A stretch of 48,209 bases of DNA. Origin: JACDQM01 sp044373315 (GTDB lineage: Bacteria; Pseudomonadota; Gammaproteobacteria; Burkholderiales; Burkholderiaceae_C). Numbering within the stretch: the stretch's first letter is position 1; each line of letters begins with the position of its first letter. The notes below the pieces were generated by a model, which saw only the letters and a list, made by a program, of their open reading frames with translations, did no database searches and was not told the origin of the DNA. Location of the stretch: the NCBI RefSeq assembly GCF_044373315.1, contig NZ_JBILQK010000023.1, forward strand, positions 1 through 48,209, written 5' to 3'. Position numbers and translations under genes: made by a program. Below, piece after piece: positions 23,049-30,118 of this stretch.

Positions 23049-24616
23049 CAGTGCAGCTTGCCCCACTCGGCCTCGAACTCCTGCACCAGCACCTGGTTGG
23101 AGAGGCGGTTCACCTGGGTGGGCAGGCGAGCCATGTCGGGCGGGAACTGCGTCATGGCCGTCAGGCCTTCGACGCTGAGAAAGCGCAGCCCTTCAGGTAG
23201 CTGGCGCGGCGGGCTCCAGGGCCGGCGCGAGGCCAGCACAAAGCCCCACTCGCCGAAGCTGGGCACATGTGCGTGGTAGGGCGTGGTGCTCAGTCCCACC
23301 GCCTCGATGGTGTTCACCACGGTCCAGAAACTGCGGCGCGCCACCAGTGGCGAGGTGGACTGCACCACGGCAAAGCCGCCGGCTGACAGATGCTGGTCCA
23401 CCAACTGGTAGAAGCTGGTGGTGTAGAGCTTGCCCAGCGCGAAATTGCTGGGGTCGGGGAAGTCGATCACGATCACGTCGAAGACCTCCTTCGATTGCTC
23501 GAGCCAGCCGAAGGCATCGGTGTTGACGATCGTCAGCTTGTCGCTCTTCAGCGCGCCGCCGTTGAGTCGGCTCAGCAGCGGCAGCGTGGCAAAGAGTCGC
23601 GTCATATGCGGATCCAGCTCCACCAGCGTGACCTGCTCGATGCTGGGGTAGCGCAGCACCTCGCGCACCGCCATGCCGTCGCCGCCGCCCAGCACCAGCA
23701 CGCGCTTGGGCGCGCCATGCGCCGCCATGGCCGGGTGCACCAGTGACTCGTGATAGCGGTACTCGTCGCGCGAGTGGAACTGCAGATTGCCGTTCAGGAA
23801 CAGGCGCGTGCCGGCGCGGCTGTCGGTCACGACCACACGCTGGTAGTCACTGCTTTCGCGCACCACGATGTGGTCGCCATAGAAGCGGTCTTCAGCCCAG
23901 GTGCTCAAGGTTTCGGCCTGGAACATCGCCCCCAGCAGCAGCGCCAGGCTGAGGGCGCAGGCCCAGGCCAGGCTGCGCCAGGCGCGCAGCTCGGCGCGGA
24001 ACAGCCACAGCGCCCAGATCGCCACCAGCACATTCAGCAGGCCGAAGAACACGCCGGTGCGTATCAGCCCCAGATGCGGCACCAGCAGCAGTGGGAAGGC
24101 CACCGCCACCAGCAGTGCGCCCAGGTAGTCGAAGGTCAGCACCTGCGAGACCAGCTCACTCAGCCGGTAGCGCTGGCTGAAGTGGGCCTTCAGGATGCGC
24201 ATCACCAGCGGAATCTCCAGCCCCACCAGCGCGCCCACCAGGAGCACCAGGCCGTAGAGCAGCACGCGAAAGCCGGCCAGCTGATCGGGCGGCAGCAGGC
24301 TGTGTGCGGTGAACAGCGCGGCCGGCATTAGCCCGCCGATCACGCCCACCAGCAACTCGATCTTCAGGAACTGCGCGATCAGCTGGCGCTCGACATAGCG
24401 GCTCAGCCAGGAGCCCAGTCCCATCGCAAACAAATAGGCGCCGATGATGGTGCTGAACTGCAGCACCGAGTCTCCCAGCAGATAGCTGGCCAGCGCACCG
24501 GCTGCCAGTTCATAGACCAGGCCGCAGGCGGCGATGACGAAGACACTGCCGAGCAGCAGCAGTTCGGGCAGGGAGGCGCGCGACGGTGCGGGCGCTGAGG
24601 CGCTGGGCTCGTTCAA
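23048..24616 (-). CDS. speE: Polyamine aminopropyltransferase (spermidine synthase-like) with N-terminal membrane domain
   Basis: A 522-residue protein. Residues ~18-240 form about seven or eight membrane helices (LLLLGSVFVIAACGLVYELA is the first). Residues ~250-520 form a spermidine-synthase domain with YQRVVVTDSRAGTRLFLNGN, the SAM-site motif VLVLGGGDGMAVREVLRYPS, VELDPHMTRLFA and VIDFPDPSNFALGKLYT. It would transfer an aminopropyl group from decarboxylated SAM to an amine at the inner membrane. The start is TTG 24616, overlapping the Nudix stop as TTGA; no ATG or GTG fits before the first helix, so translation depends on coupling. Membrane-fused SpeE proteins are known in this gene neighbourhood, but their amine acceptor is not well established. 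Confidence 0.88.
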   Translation of the reverse strand: MNEPSASAPAPSRASLPELLLLGSVFVIAACGLVYELAAGALASYLLGDSVLQFSTIIGAYLFAMGLGSWLSRYVERQLIAQFLKIELLVGVIGGLMPAALFTAHSLLPPDQLAGFRVLLYGLVLLVGALVGLEIPLVMRILKAHFSQRYRLSELVSQVLTFDYLGALLVAVAFPLLLVPHLGLIRTGVFFGLLNVLVAIWALWLFRAELRAWRSLAWACALSLALLLGAMFQAETLSTWAEDRFYGDHIVVRESSDYQRVVVTDSRAGTRLFLNGNLQFHSRDEYRYHESLVHPAMAAHGAPKRVLVLGGGDGMAVREVLRYPSIEQVTLVELDPHMTRLFATLPLLSRLNGGALKSDKLTIVNTDAFGWLEQSKEVFDVIVIDFPDPSNFALGKLYTTSFYQLVDQHLSAGGFAVVQSTSPLVARRSFWTVVNTIEAVGLSTTPYHAHVPSFGEWGFVLASRRPWSPPRQLPEGLRFLSVEGLTAMTQFPPDMARLPTQVNRLSNQVLVQEFEAEWGKLH

Positions 24617-25203
24617 TTGGAATCTAGGGCAGCGGCAAGAGCCCGTTGCTCGCTGGCTTGCAGCAGCTTGGCGCAGAAGCGCGCCAGATGCGGGTCGCTG
24701 TGGCTCAGCGGCAGTGCGTTCTGGTCGAACCAGCGCACCGAGGCGAACTCCTCAGCGTCGAAATCAATGTGGTTTCCGCTGGGGACACGCACGACGTACC
24801 ACAGCGAGATATCGGTATGGCCGGCGGTCAGCCCGACGGTCTCGGTGGCGGTGATGAACAGCGGCGCGCCGACGGGCTCGGGGGGCGCGAAGCCCAGCTC
24901 TTCGACGATCTCGCGTGCTACCGTGTCGCGCGGGTGTTCGCCCGGCTCCACATGGCCGCCCGGTGGTAGCCACAACAACGCCTTGCGGTGTTCGACCAGC
25001 AACAGGCGCTGTGCTTCGTCGACGACGGCGAAGTAGGACACCAGATGCCTCGGCGGTGTGGCCGGCTTGGCCAGGCGGCAGAGCTCGGCACCACTATCTA
25101 TCCAGTTCAGCGCCTCTTGCTGATGCGCAGCTTCCAGCGCATCGAGCGGCCGCAGCGCGGCCACTTCGGCGCGGATCTGCTGGCGCAGCGTCTGCTTGCT
25201 CAC
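24613..25203 (-). CDS. Nudix hydrolase
   Basis: A 196-residue protein with a complete Nudix box, GHVEPGEHPRDTVAREIVEE-LGF, which binds the metal for cleaving a nucleoside diphosphate linked to another moiety. The domain covers about residues 55-165, after an N-terminal helical extension. Neither the box nor the flanking residues identify the substrate. The start is GTG 25203, 4 bp after the DUF350 stop, and its own stop overlaps the speE start, so it is firmly inside the operon. I do not recall a Nudix enzyme as a standard member of this cluster. Confidence 0.88.
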   Translation of the reverse strand: MSKQTLRQQIRAEVAALRPLDALEAAHQQEALNWIDSGAELCRLAKPATPPRHLVSYFAVVDEAQRLLLVEHRKALLWLPPGGHVEPGEHPRDTVAREIVEELGFAPPEPVGAPLFITATETVGLTAGHTDISLWYVVRVPSGNHIDFDAEEFASVRWFDQNALPLSHSDPHLARFCAKLLQASEQRALAAALDSN

Positions 25204-25207
25204 CCGT

Positions 25208-25429
25208 TCAGCCCTTGATCGCCGCGGCCACGATCAGGCCGATGGCGATACACATGGCGCCCACCACGATGGCCAGTGCCACGTTCTTGTGCTCGACGAT
25301 TTCTTCCCACAGCTTGTAGGGCGTCAGCTTGTCGACGATCAGGAAGGAGGTCCAAAACACCAGCACACCGATCACGGCATACAGGATTGAGCCCAGCACG
25401 ACGGCGGGATTGAGCCATTCGATGTACAT
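25208..25429 (-). CDS. DUF350 (YjfL-like) small membrane protein
   Basis: A 73-residue protein with two membrane helices (around AVVLGSILYAVIGVLVFWTS and VALAIVVGAMCIAIGLIVAA) joined by a charged loop, DKLTPYKLWEEIVEHKN. The YKLWEEI-x-KN loop is characteristic of DUF350. Standard YjfL proteins are about 130 residues with this unit twice; this one carries the unit once. The start is ATG 25429, preceded by AAGGAG; the GTG just upstream is less likely. It lies 34 bp downstream of the DUF4178 gene. Function unknown; DUF350 members recur with PspA-, SPFH- and polyamine-related genes. Confidence 0.8.
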   Translation of the reverse strand: MYIEWLNPAVVLGSILYAVIGVLVFWTSFLIVDKLTPYKLWEEIVEHKNVALAIVVGAMCIAIGLIVAAAIKG

Positions 25430-25463
25430 CACTGCTCTCCTTCAGAGTATTGGGGTCGTTCGT

Positions 25464-27047
25464 TCACTTGTGTCCACCGCCGCCGCTGCTGTAGCCGCCG
25501 TAGGAGCCACCGCCCGAGCCGATGCGCACACCCGAGCCGCTGCTGCGCTGCTTGCACTGCTGGTATTCGCTGCTGGCCGCGCCATAGGTCTTCTTGTACG
25601 GCTCGCAATCGTCCTTGCTGCAGGCGCGCAGCAGCGCAACCAGCAGCGCGATCAGCAGCAGGCCGATGACGATATTGCGCAGCAGCTTGCCGGGCTCGAA
25701 GCTGAGGCTCTTGGCATCGCGTTGCAGCGCTGCGGTCTGATCGGCGGCGAGCTTGAAGGCGCGCTGCACCTCGGAGGCATCCAGCGTGCGCCCTTGGCTC
25801 CAGGTCACTTCGTTGCCAGTCTGTTCGCGGCTGAGCAACTCGGTGCGGGTGCCGCTCTTGGATTCGAAGTCGCTGACGAGGGCGCGTTCCTCGCGCTTGA
25901 TGCGCCAGTAGAACTCGCCCAGCACATAGGTCACCTTGGCGGTGTAGGTCCAGCGCTTCTGGTAGGTCTTGCCCTGCCACTCCATCGCGCCGCCACCGGC
26001 CGGGCGCGGCGCGCCGGTCAGTGGCCGCACCAGGCTCCAGCCATCCTGGGTATCAACCAGAAAGGCAAAGCCTTCGAGCTTGTTGAACAGCAGGTATTCG
26101 CGCCAGAAGGTCTGCTCGTCGTCGGCAGTTTCCGGCAGATCGCAGCGTTCCAGATAGCCGACCACCTGCCAGGGCTTGGGCACGCCGCCGCTGATGGCCA
26201 GCTGGCCTGTCGTGCCTAGCGGGATCTGCGGCTGCATGCCGTTCATCTGGCCGAAATGCTTTAGGTCAGCGCCGAGCTCGGTGGAGATGTCGACCACCGC
26301 ATCGCATTGCTCGCAGACGATGGACTGGCTGTTCTCCAGCCGCGGCGTGAGGGCCGCGCCGCAGCTGGGGCAGGGCCTGGCCTTGGAGGCCAGCGTCCTG
26401 CTGCTGTCCTCGCGCAGGCCGCTCATGGCCAGCTCGGCCAACTGCACCGGGCGGCCCACCGACCAGCTGGGCGCTGCCGCCTGGCTGTAGTCCAGCGTAG
26501 CGACCTCGTCCTGGGCGTTGCGCAGGTCGGCCACCCAGAAGCTGTTCAGCAGCTCGGGCGCATGCGGCAGTTCGCCTTCGGCGGCCAGCAGCGTGGCCTC
26601 GATCTTCGAAGCCACCTGCCAGGGCAGGCCGGCGACGATCTGCTGTGCGCCCACCACCAGCGCTTCGGCCGCCGGCGGCGCTTCGGCGAGCGGCGCCTCG
26701 AATGCGATCACGAAGGCACCGTTGTCTTCCGACAGCCAGGCGCTGCGGCCCTGGTCGAACAGGATGTGCCATTCGTTCCAGCCGCCCTCGGCATAGCGCA
26801 GCTGCAGCCGGCCGACGACGCTGAAGCCCTCGCCGGCATAGCGCCCGTTGGCGCCGAGTTGCAGCGGCGAGTAGTCCTCGAATAACTCGGCACTCTGGCC
26901 GATCTTGCGCAGCGCCTCCCCCTCGCGCAGCAGGGTGGATCGGCAGAAACTGCAGACCGTGCTGGCTGACGCGGCCGAGGCGAACTCGACCGGCGCGCCG
27001 CAGTTGGGACAGGCCGCTTGCCAGCGGCGCTGGGTGCTCGAGCTCAA
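25464..27047 (-). CDS. DUF4178 protein with two zinc ribbons and a C-terminal membrane anchor
   Basis: A 527-residue protein with a duplicated plan. Zinc ribbon 1 (C13-P-N-C16 and C32-S-F-C35) is followed by a DUF4178 domain (about 55-190). Zinc ribbon 2 (C226-P-S-C229 and C245-E-Q-C248) is followed by a second DUF4178-like domain (about 280-430, with WREYLLFNKLEGFAFLVDTQ). One transmembrane helix (about 456-475) and a Gly/Ser-rich tail with further Cys close the protein. No catalytic motif is visible. The start is TTG 27047, 7 bp after the SPFH stop, with no ATG available before the first ribbon. DUF4178 proteins commonly neighbour SpeD, SpeE and DUF350, which is the main clue to function. 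Confidence 0.82.
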   Translation of the reverse strand: MSSSTQRRWQAACPNCGAPVEFASAASASTVCSFCRSTLLREGEALRKIGQSAELFEDYSPLQLGANGRYAGEGFSVVGRLQLRYAEGGWNEWHILFDQGRSAWLSEDNGAFVIAFEAPLAEAPPAAEALVVGAQQIVAGLPWQVASKIEATLLAAEGELPHAPELLNSFWVADLRNAQDEVATLDYSQAAAPSWSVGRPVQLAELAMSGLREDSSRTLASKARPCPSCGAALTPRLENSQSIVCEQCDAVVDISTELGADLKHFGQMNGMQPQIPLGTTGQLAISGGVPKPWQVVGYLERCDLPETADDEQTFWREYLLFNKLEGFAFLVDTQDGWSLVRPLTGAPRPAGGGAMEWQGKTYQKRWTYTAKVTYVLGEFYWRIKREERALVSDFESKSGTRTELLSREQTGNEVTWSQGRTLDASEVQRAFKLAADQTAALQRDAKSLSFEPGKLLRNIVIGLLLIALLVALLRACSKDDCEPYKKTYGAASSEYQQCKQRSSGSGVRIGSGGGSYGGYSSGGGGHK

Positions 27048-27054
27048 GACCGGA

Positions 27055-28086
27055 TCAGCCCAGCTTCTTCAGGAGCTCGGCCTTTTTTGCCGCGAACTCT
27101 TCGTCGGTCAGGATGCCCTTGCTTTTCAGATCACCAAGCTTCTCCAGCATCGCCATGATCTGCTCGGGGCTCTGCGCTGGCGCGGCAGCGGTCGCCGTGC
27201 CCACTCCGACCCCCAGGCCCTGGCCCAGCTGCTGCGCCATCACCTGGCCGAGCGCAAGACCTGCCCCCAGGCCCATCGCATCGCCGGCCACACCGCCGCC
27301 GGACGCTGCACCCTCGGCCATCTTGGGCAGCGCTTGCGCGGTCTGGTACTGCATGAACTGGCCCATGTTCTGGCCGATCATGCCCATGCCGATCTTCTGA
27401 TCGAGGATCTTCTGCAGCTCCTCGGGCAGCGAGACGCTTTGCAGCGTGACGCTGTCCAGCGCCAGGCCCAGCTTTTCGAACTCCGGCGCGGTGGCGGTCT
27501 GCAGCTGCTTGGCGAACTCAATCTGGTTGGCGGCCAGGTCCAGGAAGGGAATGCCGCTGGCAGCCACCGCATCAGCGATGTGCTGCAGCATCAGGCCGCG
27601 CAGCTGGCCTTCGAGTTCCTGCACGGTGTAGGTCTCGCGGGTGCCGGCAATCTGGCTGTGGAATTGCTTGGCATCGGCGATGTGCCAGGCGTAGTTGCCG
27701 AAGGCGCGCACCCGCACCGCGCCGAAATCCTTGTCGCGGATGGTGATGGGCTGCGGCGTGCCCCAGCGCTGGTCGATCTGCTGGCGCGTGCTGAAGAAGT
27801 AGACATCGCTCTTGAACGGAGACTCGAACAGCTTGTCCCAGTTCTTCAGATAGGTCAGCACCGGCAGGGTCTGTGTCGTTAGCGTGTACATGCCGGGGCC
27901 GAACACATCGGCCACCTGGCCTTCGTTGACGAAGACCGCGACCTGCGTCTCGCGCACCGTCAGCGAGGCGCCGTTCTGGATTTCCATGCCCGCCATCGGA
28001 AAGCGCCAGGCCAGCGTGCCGTCGCCGGACTCGGTCCATTGCAGAACGTCGATGAACTGTTTCTTGATGAAATCCATCAGGGCCAT
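27055..28086 (-). CDS. SPFH/Band-7 protein with C-terminal SHOCT domain (YdjI-like)
   Basis: A 343-residue protein. The N-terminal region MALMDFIKKQFIDVLQWTES and the SPFH core (about 20-260: LTVRETQVAVFVNEGQVADV, GPGMYTLTTQTLPVL, IRDKDFGAVRVRAFGNYAWH) match the YdjI/virion-core-like SPFH branch. A Gly/Ala-rich linker leads to a SHOCT motif, LGDLKSKGILTDEEFAAKKA, the last ~30 residues. SPFH proteins assemble at membranes as scaffolds. There is no N-terminal membrane helix, so attachment is probably peripheral. ATG 28086 has a strong AGGAG. It heads the SPFH-DUF4178-DUF350-Nudix-SpeE-oxidase series. Confidence 0.85.
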   Translation of the reverse strand: MALMDFIKKQFIDVLQWTESGDGTLAWRFPMAGMEIQNGASLTVRETQVAVFVNEGQVADVFGPGMYTLTTQTLPVLTYLKNWDKLFESPFKSDVYFFSTRQQIDQRWGTPQPITIRDKDFGAVRVRAFGNYAWHIADAKQFHSQIAGTRETYTVQELEGQLRGLMLQHIADAVAASGIPFLDLAANQIEFAKQLQTATAPEFEKLGLALDSVTLQSVSLPEELQKILDQKIGMGMIGQNMGQFMQYQTAQALPKMAEGAASGGGVAGDAMGLGAGLALGQVMAQQLGQGLGVGVGTATAAAPAQSPEQIMAMLEKLGDLKSKGILTDEEFAAKKAELLKKLG

Positions 28087-28165
28087 GGCTTGCTCCTTGC
28101 TGAAAGGTGCGGGCAGTATCCCAGACCCTGTGGCCGGCTCTGGACACACCAACGGGGGGTGACTT

Positions 28166-29299
28166 TCAGCTGCGGCGACGTGCGCCGGCGGCACCGGCCA
28201 GCATGGTGGCGGCCATAGCCCAGAACAGCGGCGCCACGCCTAGCGCCGCGCCGACGGCGCCGAACAGCAGCGGCATCACGGTCTGGCTGGTGTTGATCAG
28301 CGTGGTGCGCAGGCCCAGCGCCTCGGCAGCGCGGCCTTCGGGCGCTGACTGGTGCAGCAGGGTCAGCACCATGGGCTGCGGGGCGCCCAGTCCCAGGCCA
28401 AGCACGAAGGTGATGGCCATCAGCACACCGACGCTGTGCGTGAACGGTACAGCCACATAGGCTGCACCGGCGATCACCAGTGAACCCATCAGCAGGCCCC
28501 AGGGCCGCACGCGGTGCGCAAAGAAGGGCATCGCCAGGCGCACCGCGAAAGTGGCCGCTGCGAAGGCGCCCATCACGATGCCGATCTGCGAGGGCCGCAG
28601 GCCGATCTGTGCCCCGTAGACCGGAATCGCGAAGTTGTAGATGTCCCAACCGACCGTCAGGATGGCCATGGCGATGAAGAGCCGGCGCAGCTCGGGGTCG
28701 CGCAACAGCTCGAACACATGGCCCTTTGGGGCCAGGTCTTGTTTGGCACGCGTGGCGCCATTGGGCAGCAGCTTGGCCCACAGCGCCAGCAAGGGCATCA
28801 CGGTGAACAGCGCCAGGATCAGGAAGCAGGCGCGGTAGCCCAGGCTCTCGATCGACATGCCCACCAGCAGCGGCGCGACGAAGGCCGAGGTCGAGAAGCC
28901 TAAAGCGACATAGCTGAAGTTGACGGTGCGCTCTTCGGGCGCGCTCATCTCGCCGACCGCGTGATAGGCCGCCACATTGATCAGCATGAAGGACACGCCG
29001 ACCAGCACCGCTGTCACATACAGGCTCGCAACATGGGGAATGGCAAAGGGCGCGATGGTGCCCAGGCCCACACCCAGCGTGCCCAGCAGCATCGGCCGCT
29101 GGATGCCGCGCCGGTCGATCCAGCGGCCGGCAGCCACCGAGCTGAGCGCCGGCAGGAGCGCATACAAGGCAACGAGCGTGCCGACGGTGAAGGTGGAGGC
29201 ACCCTGGTGGATGGCATACAGCGCGACTGCGATCCGGCTGCCGTTGAAGGCGACATGGGTCAGGACCAGCAGAATGACGATCAGGGGCAGGGGGCGCAT
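28166..29299 (-). CDS. MFS transporter
   Basis: A 377-residue inner-membrane protein with about 12 hydrophobic helices. The MFS motif A equivalent, AAGRWIDRRGIQRPMLLGTL, follows the second helix, and the second half starts near ELRRLFIAMAILTVGWDIYN. The substrate cannot be inferred. It ends 79 bp upstream of the SPFH gene on the same strand. With no promoter or terminator recognised in that gap it could be the first gene of the cluster, but the longer gap makes that uncertain. Confidence 0.85.
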   Translation of the reverse strand: MRPLPLIVILLVLTHVAFNGSRIAVALYAIHQGASTFTVGTLVALYALLPALSSVAAGRWIDRRGIQRPMLLGTLGVGLGTIAPFAIPHVASLYVTAVLVGVSFMLINVAAYHAVGEMSAPEERTVNFSYVALGFSTSAFVAPLLVGMSIESLGYRACFLILALFTVMPLLALWAKLLPNGATRAKQDLAPKGHVFELLRDPELRRLFIAMAILTVGWDIYNFAIPVYGAQIGLRPSQIGIVMGAFAAATFAVRLAMPFFAHRVRPWGLLMGSLVIAGAAYVAVPFTHSVGVLMAITFVLGLGLGAPQPMVLTLLHQSAPEGRAAEALGLRTTLINTSQTVMPLLFGAVGAALGVAPLFWAMAATMLAGAAGARRRS

Positions 29300-29354
29300 G
29301 GCTGCCTGATTCTAGGAAGCGGATCGCCTGCTTTCGGCTGGCCTGCCGACCGCT

Positions 29355-29377
29355 GCGGCCGTGCATCGCACGGTCGC
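29355..29377. terminator. Hairpin between the small GGDEF gene and the MFS gene
   Basis: GCGGCCGTGC (29355-29364) and GCACGGTCGC (29368-29377) pair across a 3-nt loop with one G:T position. It sits 17 bp past the stop of the minus-strand GGDEF gene. There is no T-run, so it is at best a weak or Rho-assisted terminator. Confidence 0.35.
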
Positions 29378-29393
29378 AGAACGGTTGCCGGAC

Positions 29394-29960
29394 TCAGAGC
29401 GAGGGCCAGATGCCCGGTTCGATGTCCAGGCGCAGATACCAGTCCGAGGGCAAGGTGCCGGCCCACACCAGATTGTGGTGCGGCAGCAGGCGGCGCTTGG
29501 CAAAGGTCATGCGGGCATCGGTCAGCGCCAGCAAGGTGCGTGCGCTCCAGTTCACGCCGGCCGGCGACGCGGCCACACCGACGGTGATCGTCAGCCCGCG
29601 GCCCAGCGTCGAGAAGGCCTTAGCCACCTCGCCACGCAGACGCTCGGCCACCAGCAGGGCGGCGGCCAGGTCATGGCTGGGCAGCAGCAGCATGAATTCA
29701 TCGGAGCCCATATGCACCAGGGTTGAGGCTGCCGGCCGGTGCTGCATCAGCAACTCGGCCAGGCTTTGCAGCACCGCATGGGCCTTGTCGCCACCGGCCT
29801 GGTCCTGATAGTCCTTGAAATGATCGACATCGAGCGTCAAGGTGGCCAGCGGCTGCCCGCTGCTGCGCGCTTGTGCAGCGGCGGCATCCAGCGCGGCGAG
29901 CATGGCCTCGCGCCCAAGCAGTCCAGGCAGATCCAGCAAGTCGGCGACGAGTGTGGGCAT
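29394..29960 (-). CDS. Small stand-alone GGDEF-domain protein, degenerate signature
   Basis: A 188-residue protein that is essentially one GGDEF domain. The opening motif is TLDVDHFKDYQDQAGGDKAH and the signature loop reads VHMGSDEFMLLL, with Ser replacing the second Gly. The usual N-D-x-x-G-H of active cyclases is also altered (Q-D-Q-A-G-G). Without an intact GG(D/E)EF loop it may have little diguanylate cyclase activity, and it shows no RxxD inhibitory site immediately upstream. Either a c-di-GMP or GTP-binding regulator or a weak cyclase is possible. ATG 29960 is preceded by CGGAG and removes an unsupported extension to 30005. It is divergent from the large PAS-GGDEF gene. Confidence 0.82.
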   Translation of the reverse strand: MPTLVADLLDLPGLLGREAMLAALDAAAAQARSSGQPLATLTLDVDHFKDYQDQAGGDKAHAVLQSLAELLMQHRPAASTLVHMGSDEFMLLLPSHDLAAALLVAERLRGEVAKAFSTLGRGLTITVGVAASPAGVNWSARTLLALTDARMTFAKRRLLPHHNLVWAGTLPSDWYLRLDIEPGIWPSL

Positions 29961-30118
29961 GCAGTACTCCGGATGACGAGGATCGGCCCATGCTAGCCAG
30001 CGCATCGGGCTTGACCATGCTCCATAACCCTCGGCTTCCGGGTGAAGCCCTCGCAGTTCGAGTCATCAGCCGGAGGCGCCGGTCCTAGAATGATTTTGTT
30101 GCCAGGCACAGGAAGCGC

